Part shown: in pieces, positions 1 to 8,780 of the stretch | How the letters are laid out: each line of letters begins with the position of its first letter | Position numbering within the stretch: the stretch's first letter is position 1 | Assembly: GCF_001428745.1 (NCBI RefSeq) | Contig: NZ_LMIO01000002.1 | Coordinates: 124,001-188,000, forward strand | DNA: 64,000 bases | Direction: 5' to 3' | Source: Leifsonia sp. Root227 | GTDB taxonomy: Bacteria; Actinomycetota; Actinomycetes; Actinomycetales; Microbacteriaceae | Program-made: the position numbers and the translations under genes | Notes under the pieces: model-generated | The model's database searches: none | Told to the model about the DNA's origin: nothing | The model's input: only the letters and a program-made list of their open reading frames with translations

Positions 1-32
1 TGGACGAGGACGATGGTGGGTTTCGCGGACAT
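1..32 (-). CDS. 5' end of a probable alpha/beta hydrolase (partial)
   Basis: Only the first ten codons are in the window, reading MSAKPTIVLV and running off the left edge. An N-terminus of the form xKPTIVLVHG is typical of small alpha/beta hydrolases, where this strand leads to the oxyanion-hole HG motif. A GAAGGA ribosome site lies just upstream of the ATG at position 32. It is divergent from msrB. The family call rests on a very short stretch and is tentative. Confidence 0.4.
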   Translation of the reverse strand, partial: MSAKPTIVLV

Positions 33-268
33 GGAAGTTCCTTCGTTCGTGCCGGTCCGCGGCCGCTCCGATCGGGCTACCGCGTCGTCAGCGGTGGGTG
101 TGATGGTGATGGAACGTGCACAGACTAGCCCCGCGGGATGAACGCCTGGTAGAGCATCCATTGCCAGCAAACCCACAGTTTCACCGGGACCAACCGCGCG
201 GCGGTCCGTGTTCTATCCACTGACGGCCCAGCAGCCAGCTGTGCCGGAACCCCGTCGAGGAGGACCAC

Positions 269-730
269 GTGTCACACGATTACCGCAAGACCCAGGATGC
301 CGTCTCCCGCCTGACCCCCGAGCAGTACGCCGTCACGCAGCAGGAGGCCACGGAGCCCGCTTTCCGCAACGAGTTCTGGAACAACAAGGAGGCAGGTCTC
401 TACGTCGACATCGTCTCCGGTGAGCCGCTGTTCGCCTCGGTGAACAAGTACGACAGCCGTTCCGGCTGGCCGAGCTTCACTGTGCCTGTCGACCCGGCCA
501 ACATCGTCGAGAAGCGCGACAGGACCTTCGGCATGGTCCGCACAGAGGTCCGCTCGGCCCACGGAGACAGCCATCTGGGCCACCTGTTCGACGATGGCCC
601 AGCAGAAGAGGGAGGATTGCGGTACTGCATCAACTCCGCCGCCCTCCGTTTCATCCCGCTCGCCGACCTCGACACCGAGGGATACGGCGACTACCGTCAC
701 CTGTTCGAGAATGAGGAGGTCACCCGATGA
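269..730 (+). CDS. msrB: Peptide-methionine (R)-S-oxide reductase MsrB, single-cysteine form
   Basis: MsrB reduces the R-diastereomer of methionine sulfoxide in proteins, repairing oxidative damage in the cytoplasm. The 153-residue protein has the usual SelR/MsrB fold signatures: SGWPSF (65-70), [10 protein letters not shown] (102-111) and the catalytic RYCINSAAL, with Cys120. The two CxxC pairs that bind zinc in many MsrBs are absent, and so is the usual resolving Cys. Cys120 is the only cysteine. The start is GTG, with GAGGAGGA upstream. The last four bases overlap msrA as ATGA, so the two are translationally coupled. Family identity is secure; the recycling mechanism is inferred to be atypical. 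Confidence 0.95.
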   Translation: MSHDYRKTQDAVSRLTPEQYAVTQQEATEPAFRNEFWNNKEAGLYVDIVSGEPLFASVNKYDSRSGWPSFTVPVDPANIVEKRDRTFGMVRTEVRSAHGDSHLGHLFDDGPAEEGGLRYCINSAALRFIPLADLDTEGYGDYRHLFENEEVTR

Positions 731-1263
731 CCGACGCAACACCCACAACGCCTCGCACCGAGAAGGCCGTCCTCGCAGGCGGCTGTTTCTGGGGAGTGGA
801 GGACCTGATCCGCAAGCGCCCCGGCGTGCTCGACACCCGCGTCGGCTACACAGGCGGCGACGTGCCGAACGCGACGTACCGCAACCACGGCACCCACGCC
901 GAGGCCCTGGAGATCATCTTCGACCCGTCGAAGATCAGCTACCGCGACCTGCTGGAGTTCTTCTTCCAGATCCACGATCCGTCGACGAAGAACCGCCAGG
1001 GCAACGACGTGGGCACCAGCTACCGCTCGGCGATCTTCTACGAGAACGACGAGCAGCGCCGCATCGCTGAGGACACCATCGCCGACGTCGACGCCTCCGG
1101 TCTCTGGCCAGGCCCCGTCGTCACCGAGGTCGAGCCCGCCGGCCCGTTCTGGGAGGCGGAGCCTGAGCACCAGGACTACCTGGAGCGCATCCCGTGGGGG
1201 TACACCTGCCACTACGTGCGCCCGGACTGGAAGCTCCCGCGCCGCGAGGACGTCGCGTCGTAG
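727..1263 (+). CDS. msrA: Peptide-methionine (S)-S-oxide reductase MsrA
   Basis: MsrA reduces the S-diastereomer of methionine sulfoxide and complements MsrB in the same transcript. The 178-residue protein carries the hallmark GGCFWGVE, with nucleophile Cys20, followed by GYTGG (40-44), and a second cysteine in GYTCHYV (Cys161) that can act as the resolving residue. Length is normal for a stand-alone MsrA. The ATG overlaps the msrB stop by four bases. A hairpin terminator follows at once, so msrB-msrA appears to be a complete two-gene operon. Confidence 0.96.
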   Translation: MTDATPTTPRTEKAVLAGGCFWGVEDLIRKRPGVLDTRVGYTGGDVPNATYRNHGTHAEALEIIFDPSKISYRDLLEFFFQIHDPSTKNRQGNDVGTSYRSAIFYENDEQRRIAEDTIADVDASGLWPGPVVTEVEPAGPFWEAEPEHQDYLERIPWGYTCHYVRPDWKLPRREDVAS

Positions 1264-1281
1264 CGCGCACCGCGTCGCACG

Positions 1282-1320
1282 CACAGAGGCCGCCCCGGAA
1301 TCGGGACGGCCTCTGTGGTT
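1282..1320 (+). terminator. Intrinsic terminator after msrBA
   Basis: The inverted repeat CACAGAGGCCG / CGGCCTCTGTG (11 bp arms, 14-base loop) lies 18 bases after the msrA stop and is followed by a short T-rich run. It ends just before the oppositely oriented tRNA, so it may also stop transcription reading out of that gene. Confidence 0.8.
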
Positions 1321-1322
1321 TC

Positions 1323-1398
1323 TGGTGCCCCCAGTAGGATTTGAACCTACGGCCTTCTGCTCCGGAGGCAGACGCTCTATCCCCTGAGCTATGGGGGC
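1323..1398 (-). tRNA. tRNA-Arg (anticodon CCG)
   Basis: On the minus strand a full cloverleaf can be drawn: acceptor GCCCCCA pairs with TGGGGGC, the D arm contains GCTCAGGGGATAGAGC, the anticodon stem TCTGC/GCAGA encloses loop CTCCGGA (anticodon CCG, reading CGG Arg codons), and the T arm is GTAGG-TTCAAAT-CCTAC. The 3' CCA is encoded. CGG is a frequent Arg codon in such a GC-rich genome. Confidence 0.95.
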
Positions 1399-1457
1399 CA
1401 GGGAGTGCCCATCCAGGCTAGCATCCCGCACGCGCGCCCTGTGACGCGCTCCCGCGC

Positions 1458-2078
1458 CTACTTCGGCACGTTGGCGAGGATGTCCTGCAGCAGGGGAGCG
1501 GCGTCGCCAGGTTCGAAGAATGCCGTCGACTCGGCGACGATCCAGTATGCGCCGCGGAAGACCTGCACCTGGCCGGCGGTTCCCTGCTTGAAGTAGCCCT
1601 CGACCTCCGGGGGAACGCCGTACGTCGGCACGGGGGTCGCGGCGGTGACCGCGGCGTTCTTCAGGCCTTCGAGCTCGCTCGCCGGCGGCTGCGCGATCGC
1701 GACTTCGATCACATCGCCGCTGGTCTGGTTCTGCCACGCGCAGGTGGCGCCTTTCCAGTCGGCGATCTGCTTCTCGAGGCTGCCGTCCTTGGGCTGGTAG
1801 CCGGGGTCCGCGCCGAAGTTGGGGTTGTACGCGTACAGCTGGTCGGCCGTGACGATCTGGTCGCAGGTGAGCGTCACCGGCGTCGGCGGGTCGGTCGGCT
1901 TCTGTGTCGGCGTCGCGCTCGGCGCCGACGTGCCCCCTGCGTTGTTCTGCGCCGGTGGCGTCGTCGCGTCGCCCGAGCTCTTCGACGGGGCGGCGCACGC
2001 GCTCAGCGCCAGCGTGCAGGCGAGGATCACCGCGACGGGCGCGGCGGCTCGGAGGGCGGTGCGGTGGTGCTTGGCCAT
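1458..2078 (-). CDS. Putative secreted lipoprotein
   Basis: The frame is open further upstream, but I place the start at the ATG at 2078 (MAKHHRTALRA), which has GGAGAA upstream and gives a proper signal peptide. A basic N-terminus, a hydrophobic stretch and the lipobox LSAC are followed by a Ser/Thr/Pro/Gln-rich linker of about 45 residues. The globular part of about 140 residues has two cysteines (in LTCDQI and ATCAW) that may form a disulfide, a pattern seen in actinobacterial surface lipoproteins of unknown function. Product of about 206 residues. It sits between the tRNA and argS, divergent from argS. I do not recognise a specific function. Confidence 0.8.
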   Translation of the reverse strand: MAKHHRTALRAAAPVAVILACTLALSACAAPSKSSGDATTPPAQNNAGGTSAPSATPTQKPTDPPTPVTLTCDQIVTADQLYAYNPNFGADPGYQPKDGSLEKQIADWKGATCAWQNQTSGDVIEVAIAQPPASELEGLKNAAVTAATPVPTYGVPPEVEGYFKQGTAGQVQVFRGAYWIVAESTAFFEPGDAAPLLQDILANVPK

Positions 2079-2221
2079 GCGGTTTCGTTCTCCGTCGGAT
2101 GGTCGGGATTCGATGAGAGAGGATGCGCGGCGGCGCACATCGCGATGACCCTATCAAGCCTCCTGGTGAGGACCGGCCGCCGTGGCCTGTTCGTTAGGCA
2201 ATCGATGCAGCCGGTGCCCGG

Positions 2222-2236
2222 TAGAATCGTTCACCG
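2222..2236 (+). promoter_or_regulatory. -10 box of a likely leaderless argS promoter
   Basis: TAGAAT at 2222-2227 matches the actinobacterial TAnnnT -10 consensus and ends eight bases before the GTG chosen as the argS start. No purine-rich ribosome site lies between them. Transcription would begin at or next to the start codon. No strong -35 is visible. Confidence 0.55.
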
Positions 2237-3915
2237 TGACTCCTGCTGACCTCTCCGCCGCCCTGCTCGACATCGTGACCTCCGTTGTCGACGCGCGACG
2301 ACAGGGAGCCGGCGACGACGCGGCGCCCGTCGTCGTCACCATCGACGACGTTCCCCTGGAGCGCCCGAAGAACCGCGACCACGGCGACTGGGCATCCAAC
2401 GTGGCCATGCGTCTCGCCAAGAAGGTGGGCGCCAACCCGCGCGAGCTCGCCACCGAGATCGCCGAGGCCGCCGCATCCATCGACGGTGTCGCCTCCGCGG
2501 AGGTCGCCGGTCCAGGGTTCATCAACTTCCGGTTGGATGCTGCTGCCGCCGGGCTGCTCGCGAAGACCATCGTCGAGGCCGGTGACGAGTACGGCAACGG
2601 CCACCTCTACGACGGCCTGCTGGTCAACCTGGAGTTCGTCTCCGCCAACCCGACCGGCCCTATCCACATGGGCGGCGTGCGCTGGGCTGCCGTCGGGGAC
2701 AGCCTCGCCCGCATTCTGCAGGCCGAGGGCGCGGACGTCACCCGCGAGTACTACTTCAACGACCACGGCTCGCAGATCGACCGGTTCGCCCGCAGCCTGC
2801 TCGCCGCATACCTCGGAGAGCCGACCCCGGAGGACGGCTACGGCGGAGCGTACATCGGCGACATCGCCGCGCAGGTGGTCGAGCGCTTCGACGGCGACCT
2901 CTCCGCTCTGTCGCGCGAGGAGCAGCAGGAGGTGTTCCGCTCCGTCGGCACCGAGCTGATGTTCGCCGAGATCAAGGAGAAGCTGCACGGCTTCGGCGTC
3001 GACTTCGACGTCTACTTCCACGAGGACTCGCTGCACGAGTCCGGCGCCGTCGAGCGCGCGATCGAACGCCTGCGCGAGCAGGGTCACATCTTCGAGGAGG
3101 ACGGCGCCGTCTGGCTCCGTACCACCACGTTCGGCGACGACCGCGACCGCGTCATCATCCGTTCCAATGGCGAGCCGGCGTACATCTCCGGCGACCTCGG
3201 CTACTACCTGAACAAGCGGGAGCGCGGCTTCGAGCAGAACCTCATCATGCTCGGCGCAGACCACCACGGTTACGTCGGCCGCCTGATGGCCGCCGTCGAG
3301 GCGTTCGGCGACGTCCCCAACGTCAACCTGCAGATCCTGATCGGACAGATGGTCAACCTGGTGCGCGACGGCGAGCCGGTCAAGATGTCCAAGCGCGCAG
3401 GCACCATCGTCACCCTCGACGACCTGGTGGATGCGGTGGGCGTGGATGCCGGCCGCTACGCCCTCGTGCGCTCCTCCAGCGACTCGCAGCTCGACATCGA
3501 CCTCGACCTGCTGAGCAAGCGCAGCAACGAGAACCCCGTCTTCTACGTGCAGTACGCGCACGCCCGCACCCGCTCCGTCGCCACCAACGCGGCAGCAGCG
3601 GGCGTGGACCGCAGCGCGTTCGCGCCGGAGCTGCTCACGCACGAGAGCGAGTCCGCTCTGCTCGGCGGTCTGCAGGAGTTCCCGCGGATCGTCGCCCAGG
3701 CGGCCGAGCTGCGCGAGCCGCACCGGGTCGCCCGCTACATCGAGGAGCTCGCCGGGCTGTACCACACTTGGTATGCCGCGACCCGCGTCATCCCGCTCGG
3801 CGACGAGCCCGTCACCGACCTGCACCGCACCCGCCTGTGGCTGAACGACGCCACCGGCCAGGTGATCCGCAACGGCCTCGGACTGCTCGGGGTCTCCGCT
3901 CCGGACAGAATGTAG
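2236..3915 (+). CDS. argS: Arginyl-tRNA synthetase
   Basis: Class I synthetase that charges tRNA-Arg. The open frame extends upstream, but GTG at 2236 ([14 protein letters not shown]) fits the normal N-terminus and the promoter position, giving 559 residues, a standard length. The N-terminal additional domain is followed by the ATP-binding HIGH-type motif in [11 protein letters not shown] (about residue 144), the KMSK loop KMSKRAG (383) and a DALR-type anticodon-binding C-terminus ending [13 protein letters not shown]. It heads the argS-...-lysA-hom-thrC-thrB-rho-prfA order typical of Actinobacteria. Confidence 0.96.
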   Translation: MTPADLSAALLDIVTSVVDARRQGAGDDAAPVVVTIDDVPLERPKNRDHGDWASNVAMRLAKKVGANPRELATEIAEAAASIDGVASAEVAGPGFINFRLDAAAAGLLAKTIVEAGDEYGNGHLYDGLLVNLEFVSANPTGPIHMGGVRWAAVGDSLARILQAEGADVTREYYFNDHGSQIDRFARSLLAAYLGEPTPEDGYGGAYIGDIAAQVVERFDGDLSALSREEQQEVFRSVGTELMFAEIKEKLHGFGVDFDVYFHEDSLHESGAVERAIERLREQGHIFEEDGAVWLRTTTFGDDRDRVIIRSNGEPAYISGDLGYYLNKRERGFEQNLIMLGADHHGYVGRLMAAVEAFGDVPNVNLQILIGQMVNLVRDGEPVKMSKRAGTIVTLDDLVDAVGVDAGRYALVRSSSDSQLDIDLDLLSKRSNENPVFYVQYAHARTRSVATNAAAAGVDRSAFAPELLTHESESALLGGLQEFPRIVAQAAELREPHRVARYIEELAGLYHTWYAATRVIPLGDEPVTDLHRTRLWLNDATGQVIRNGLGLLGVSAPDRM

Positions 3916-3924
3916 CTCCGAACG

Positions 3925-4716
3925 ATGACAGACGTGCAGTCCACCGACGTGATCGCCGGCACCGTCCAGCCGCCCAAGCGGCGGCGTACGCTGCGCCTGG
4001 TGCTCTGGATCCTCATCCCGATCGTCGCGCTCGTCGCACTGTTCTTCATCGCGGACGCCATCGTGCGCTCTGTGGCTGAGCAGCGCATCTCCGCCGAGGT
4101 GGAGAAGAGCCTGCCGGCAGAGGTGAAGGGCGACGTCTCGACGCACATCGGCGGCGTCTCGGTGCTGCAGCAGTACCTGAGCGGCCGGTTCGAGAAGGTC
4201 GTGCTCGACGCCCCGAAGCTGGCGGTCAACGGTTCGCCGATCGACGCGACGATCACGGCCACCGGCGTCCCGTCCGACTTCTCCAAGCCCGTCCAGTCGA
4301 TCGCGGGCTCCCTGACGATCTCGCAGACCTCGCTCAACAAGCTCGTCACCGTCCCCGGCGTCGACGGCGACCTCGCCCTCGGCAATGGAACGCTGAGCTA
4401 CGACGGCACCGCGTCGCTCCTCGGCCTGCCGATCGGCTACCAGGTCACCGTCGCCCCAGAGGCGGCAGGCAAGACCGTGAACCTGCAACCGGTGGATGCG
4501 AAAGTCACCACGGGCGGCTCAGGCGCCCTCGACCTCTCCACGCTGGTCAAGGCGCTGACCAACCGCGGCCCGATCCCGGTCTGCGTCGCCCAGTACCTCC
4601 CGGACGGCGTGCTGGTGAACGACATCGCGATCACGAAGGGCTCTGCCACCGTGACGCTGAACGCCGAGCAGTTCGTGGTGAACGAGAAGTCTCTGAAGAG
4701 CAAGGGGAGCTGCTGA
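3925..4716 (+). CDS. Membrane-anchored LmeA-like (DUF2993) protein
   Basis: The 263-residue protein has a proline/arginine-rich cytoplasmic N-terminus, a single transmembrane segment at about residues 25-45 (LVLWILIPIVALVALFFIAD) and an extracytoplasmic domain rich in beta strands. The pattern AEQRISAEVEKSLPAEV followed by regular beta repeats matches the DUF2993/LmeA family, whose mycobacterial member binds phospholipid and supports mannoglycan elongation. Two cysteines near the C-terminus (IPVCVAQYL and the final KGSC) could form a disulfide. It starts nine bases after argS and is probably co-transcribed. Any lipid-binding role here is inference. Confidence 0.8.
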   Translation: MTDVQSTDVIAGTVQPPKRRRTLRLVLWILIPIVALVALFFIADAIVRSVAEQRISAEVEKSLPAEVKGDVSTHIGGVSVLQQYLSGRFEKVVLDAPKLAVNGSPIDATITATGVPSDFSKPVQSIAGSLTISQTSLNKLVTVPGVDGDLALGNGTLSYDGTASLLGLPIGYQVTVAPEAAGKTVNLQPVDAKVTTGGSGALDLSTLVKALTNRGPIPVCVAQYLPDGVLVNDIAITKGSATVTLNAEQFVVNEKSLKSKGSC

Positions 4717-4888
4717 GGTGGGTCAGCCTGTCTGCTCACTGCCTGTCTGCCGCACCGTCGTAACACGGACGAACCCACCGTCCTGCCCCCGATAGACTTC
4801 CGGTACTTCTCCACCGGCTTCAGGGACCAATCCGGGTCCGCTCGCCTCCGAGAGATCCCCACTCGATTCATTCCGTGAGGTTTTCCCT
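4717..4888 (+). promoter_or_regulatory. lysA upstream region with a possible -10 box
   Basis: These 172 non-coding bases separate the argS pair from lysA. TAGACT at 4793-4798 could be a -10 box, leaving a leader of about 85 bases before the lysA GTG. No convincing -35, riboswitch or long hairpin was found. Confidence 0.35.
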
Positions 4889-6304
4889 GTGGCTTCTGTG
4901 TCCAATCCACTCGCCCCCGGCTGGCTCGCCGTGCCCGGCGACGCCAACGACCTGCATCCCGGCCTGTGGTCGCGCACCGTGGCCAGACAGGACGGGGAGC
5001 TCGTCGTCGGCGGTGTCACCGCCACCGAGCTGGCCGCCAGGTACGGCACCCCCGTCTACATCGTCGACGAGGTGGATGCGCGGGAGCGCGCCGCCGAGGT
5101 CCGTTCCGCTCTCGTCGGCGCCTTCGAGCGCGTCGGCGGCTCTGCGAAGGTGTACTACGCGGGCAAGGCGTTCCTCAGCATCGAGGTCGCCCGCTGGATG
5201 GCGGACGCAGGGCTCAACATCGACGTGTGCAGCGGAGGGGAGCTCGCCGTCGCGCTCGCAGCCGGAGTCGCCCCCGAGCGGCTCGGCTTCCACGGCAACA
5301 ACAAGTCGCTCGCCGAGATCGACAGGGCCGTCTCGCTCGGGGTCGGAGCGATCATCATCGACAGCCTGCAGGAGATCGACAGGGTCGCGGACGCCGCAGA
5401 CAGGCACGGGCGCATCCAGTCGGTGCGGCTGCGGGTCAACAGCGGGGTGCACGCGCACACGCACGCGTTCCTCGCGACCGCTCACGAGGATCAGAAGTTC
5501 GGGATCGGCCTTGCGGCAGCGCCGGACGCGGTCGCGCGCATCCGGAGCCGTGGCTCGCTGAACTTCCTCGGGCTGCACTGTCACATCGGCTCGCAGATCT
5601 TCGGGTCGGACGGCTTCGCGGAGTCCGCCGCGCGGCTCCTCGCCGTGCACACCGAACTGCTCGCGGACGGACCGGTGCCCGAGCTCAACCTCGGCGGCGG
5701 GTTCGGCATCGCGTACACCTCCGTCGACGACCCTGCGCCGATCGGGGAGCTCGCGGAGACCATCGCCCAGACCGTCGCATCGCGCTGCGCAGAGCTGGGC
5801 ATCCCGCTGCCCGTCGTCGCGTTCGAGCCAGGCCGGTCGATCATCGGCACGGCGGGGCTCACGCTCTACACCGCTGGGACCACCAAGGATGTGCCCGTCG
5901 CGTTCCAGGACGACGGGGAGACCGCGATTCGCCGCTACGTGAGCGTCGACGGCGGCATGAGCGACAACGCGCGCCCAGCGCTCTACGGCGCGGACTACTC
6001 CGTGCGCATCGCCGACCGGGTGTCGGACGCGCCGGCCGAACTGGTGCGCATCGCGGGCAAGCACTGCGAGAGCGGCGACATCGTCGTGGACGCCGACTAC
6101 CTGCCCGGCGACGTCGCCCCAGGCGACCTGCTCGCCGTACCGGCGACCGGCGCATACTGCTGGTCGCTCGCGAGCAACTACAACTATCTCGGCAGACCGG
6201 CCGTGATCGCCGTCCGCGACGGAGCGTCGCGGGTGATCGTGCGGGCGGAGACCGAGGCCGACCTGCTGTCGAGAGACGCCGCGTACGAAGGAGCACAGGC
6301 ATGA
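4889..6304 (+). CDS. lysA: Diaminopimelate decarboxylase
   Basis: PLP-dependent decarboxylation of meso-diaminopimelate to L-lysine, the last step of lysine synthesis. The 471-residue fold-type III enzyme shows the PLP lysine in YYAGKAFLS (Lys93), GLHCHIGSQ, the phosphate-binding GGGFGI, EPGRSI and the second-subunit active-site segment GKHCESGD. The start is GTG, with GTGAGG upstream. The stop overlaps the hom start as ATGA. The enzyme and hom draw on the same aspartate-family intermediates, so the operon balances lysine against threonine and methionine. Confidence 0.96.
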   Translation: MASVSNPLAPGWLAVPGDANDLHPGLWSRTVARQDGELVVGGVTATELAARYGTPVYIVDEVDARERAAEVRSALVGAFERVGGSAKVYYAGKAFLSIEVARWMADAGLNIDVCSGGELAVALAAGVAPERLGFHGNNKSLAEIDRAVSLGVGAIIIDSLQEIDRVADAADRHGRIQSVRLRVNSGVHAHTHAFLATAHEDQKFGIGLAAAPDAVARIRSRGSLNFLGLHCHIGSQIFGSDGFAESAARLLAVHTELLADGPVPELNLGGGFGIAYTSVDDPAPIGELAETIAQTVASRCAELGIPLPVVAFEPGRSIIGTAGLTLYTAGTTKDVPVAFQDDGETAIRRYVSVDGGMSDNARPALYGADYSVRIADRVSDAPAELVRIAGKHCESGDIVVDADYLPGDVAPGDLLAVPATGAYCWSLASNYNYLGRPAVIAVRDGASRVIVRAETEADLLSRDAAYEGAQA

Positions 6305-7674
6305 TCGAGTACCGCAACCTCCGGGTGGCCCTGCTTGGCGCGGGCTCCGTCGGCTCGCAGGTGGCGCGGCTGCTGCTCGAGCAGGGTGACGAGTTCGCCT
6401 CCCGGATCGGGGCGAAGCTCGAACTGGTGGGCATCGCCGTGCGCGACCTGGATGCGCAGCGCGACGTCGACCTGCCGCGCGAGCTGTTCACCACGGACGC
6501 GTCGTCGCTCATCCTCGGCGCCGACATCGTCGTGGAGCTGATGGGCGGGGTCGAACCGGCCCGAGGCTACGTGCTCCAGGCGCTCAACTCGGGCGCGGAC
6601 GTCATCACCGCCAACAAGGCGCTGCTCGCCACGCACGGCCCTGAGCTGTTCGAGGCGGCGGAGCAGGTCGGCGCCCAGCTCTACTACGAGGCCGCCGTCG
6701 CCGGCGCCATCCCGATCATCCGCCCGCTGCGCGACAGCCTCGCCGGCGACAGGGTCAACCGCATCCTCGGCATCGTCAACGGCACCACCAACTTCATCCT
6801 CGACCGCATGGATGTGCACGGAGAGTCCCTGGCGGACGCCCTCGCCACCGCCACCGACCGCGGATACGCCGAGGCCGACCCCACAGCGGACATCGGCGGC
6901 TACGACGCGGCGCAGAAGGCGGCGATCCTCGCCAGCCTCGCGTTCCACACCACCGTGCCGCTGGAATCGGTCTACCGCGAGGGCATCACCTCCGTCACCA
7001 CCGCGCAGGTGGACGCCGCCAGGGAGGCGGGCTCCGTCATCAAGCTGCTCGCGATCTGCGAGCGCCTGACCGACCCCGAGACGGGAGAAGAGGGCGTCTC
7101 CGCCCGCGTGTATCCCGCGCTGATCAGCCGCGACCATCCACTGGCCGCCGTGCACGGGGCGCACAACGCGGTGTTCGTCCAGGCCGCCGCCGCAGGCGAC
7201 CTCATGTTCTACGGCGCGGGAGCAGGGGGAGTGGAGACGGCGTCCGCCGTGCTCGGCGACCTGGTCTCCGCCGCGCGCCGCCACGTCGTCGGTGGCCCGG
7301 GCGTCGCGGAGTCGACGCACGCGCAACTGCCCGTGCTCGACATCGGCCGCGTCGTCACCCGCTACCAGATCACTCTGGATGTGGCCGACCAGCCCGGCGT
7401 GCTCGCCGCCGTCGCGCGCATCCTGAGCGACGGCGGGGTGAGCGTCGAGACGGTGCAGCAGTCGGTGCCGAGCACCACGGGACCTGTTCCGCTCCCCGGC
7501 GCCGTCGTCATCGCGGGCAACGCTCCGGTTCACGGCAACGGCGCACCCACCGCTACCCTGGTTATCGGCACCCACGAGGCCGAGGAGGCCGCACTCGCGG
7601 CCACCGTGGAGGCTCTCGCGGCGAGCGACGCCGTGACAGCCATCTCATCCGTACTCCGAGTCGAAGGATCGTAA
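6301..7674 (+). CDS. hom: Homoserine dehydrogenase
   Basis: Reduces aspartate semialdehyde to homoserine, feeding threonine, methionine and isoleucine synthesis. The real start is ATG 6301 (MIEYRNLRVALLGAGSVG), overlapping lysA by four bases, although the frame is open further upstream. The protein has 457 residues: an N-terminal Rossmann domain with GAGSVG (about 13-18), a catalytic domain with NGTTNFIL and the DPTADIGGYDAAQK segment, and a C-terminal ACT domain from about residue 355 that is normally the site of threonine feedback. It overlaps thrC by one base (TAATG). Confidence 0.96.
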   Translation: MIEYRNLRVALLGAGSVGSQVARLLLEQGDEFASRIGAKLELVGIAVRDLDAQRDVDLPRELFTTDASSLILGADIVVELMGGVEPARGYVLQALNSGADVITANKALLATHGPELFEAAEQVGAQLYYEAAVAGAIPIIRPLRDSLAGDRVNRILGIVNGTTNFILDRMDVHGESLADALATATDRGYAEADPTADIGGYDAAQKAAILASLAFHTTVPLESVYREGITSVTTAQVDAAREAGSVIKLLAICERLTDPETGEEGVSARVYPALISRDHPLAAVHGAHNAVFVQAAAAGDLMFYGAGAGGVETASAVLGDLVSAARRHVVGGPGVAESTHAQLPVLDIGRVVTRYQITLDVADQPGVLAAVARILSDGGVSVETVQQSVPSTTGPVPLPGAVVIAGNAPVHGNGAPTATLVIGTHEAEEAALAATVEALAASDAVTAISSVLRVEGS

Positions 7675-8780
7675 TGCCCGAGAAAGCGAATAGTCGTCAG
7701 TGGCGGGGCGTCCTGCGTGAATACGCGGACCGCCTGAACATCACAGAGGCCACTCCGATCGTGACGCTCGGCGAAGGCGGCACTCCGCTCCTTCCCGCTC
7801 CCGCGCTCTCCGCGCGCACGGGTGCGAACGTGTTCGTCAAGTTCGAGGGCATGAACCCGACTGGTTCCTTCAAGGACCGCGGCATGACGATGGCCATCTC
7901 GAAGGCCGTCGAGCACGGTGCGAAGGCCGTGATCTGCGCATCCACAGGCAACACCTCTGCGTCGGCGGCCGCGTACGCGACACACGCGGGCATCCAGGCC
8001 GTCGTGCTCGTGCCGGAGGGCAAGATCGCGCTGGGCAAGCTCAGCCAGGCCATCGCGCACAACGCGCAGCTGCTGCAGGTGCAGGGCAACTTCGACGACT
8101 GTCTCGACATCGCCCGCGACCTCGCCACCAACTACCCCGTCCACCTCGTCAACTCGGTCAACCCCGACCGCATCGAGGGCCAGAAGACGGCGGCCTTCGA
8201 GGTCGTCGAGGTCCTGGGAGACGCACCAGACTTCCACATCGTCCCCGTCGGCAACGCGGGCAACTACACGGCGTACCACCGCGGATACACCGAGGAGTTG
8301 CAGCGCGGAGAGGCCACCAAGCTGCCCAGGATGTTCGGCTTCCAGGCAGCGGGCAGCGCCCCGATCGTCCTCGGCCAGCCGGTGAAGAACCCGGACACCA
8401 TCGCCACCGCCATCCGCATCGGCAATCCGGCGTCGTGGGAGCTCGCGCTCAACGCGCGCGACGACAGCGACGGCTACTTCGGCGCGATCTCGGACGAGCA
8501 CATCCTCGAGGCGCAGCGCATTCTCTCGGCCGAGGTCGGCATCTTCGTCGAGCCGGCGTCGGCGATCAGCGTCGCCGGGCTGCTCGAGCGCTCAGCGGCC
8601 GGTGTGATCCCGGCCGGAGCGACGGTCGTCCTCACGGTGACCGGCCACGGTCTGAAGGACCCGCAGTGGGCGCTGCGCACGGCGGACGGCTCCGACGTGC
8701 AGCCGACCGTCGTCCCGGTCGACACCACCACCATCGCCGACGTGCTCGGTCTGGTGGCGGCCGAGAAGGCGAACGCGTGA
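7674..8780 (+). CDS. thrC: Threonine synthase
   Basis: PLP enzyme converting O-phosphohomoserine to threonine. The 368-residue form carries the PLP lysine in NPTGSFKDRGM (Lys67), the phosphate-binding CASTGNTSASAAAYA and a late glycine-rich VTGHGLKDP. The length fits the compact actinobacterial threonine synthase. It overlaps hom by one base and thrB by four (GTGA), so the pathway genes are tightly coupled. Confidence 0.95.
   Translation: MPEKANSRQWRGVLREYADRLNITEATPIVTLGEGGTPLLPAPALSARTGANVFVKFEGMNPTGSFKDRGMTMAISKAVEHGAKAVICASTGNTSASAAAYATHAGIQAVVLVPEGKIALGKLSQAIAHNAQLLQVQGNFDDCLDIARDLATNYPVHLVNSVNPDRIEGQKTAAFEVVEVLGDAPDFHIVPVGNAGNYTAYHRGYTEELQRGEATKLPRMFGFQAAGSAPIVLGQPVKNPDTIATAIRIGNPASWELALNARDDSDGYFGAISDEHILEAQRILSAEVGIFVEPASAISVAGLLERSAAGVIPAGATVVLTVTGHGLKDPQWALRTADGSDVQPTVVPVDTTTIADVLGLVAAEKANA

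Noticed and set aside
1402..1596. A 63-codon plus-strand frame beside the tRNA
   Set aside because: It overlaps the C-terminal part of the lipoprotein gene on the other strand and has no ribosome site or recognisable sequence.
2194..4488. A 764-codon minus-strand frame opposite argS
   Set aside because: argS has intact HIGH and KMSK motifs on the plus strand. The antisense product is a Val/Gly/Asp/His-rich shadow.
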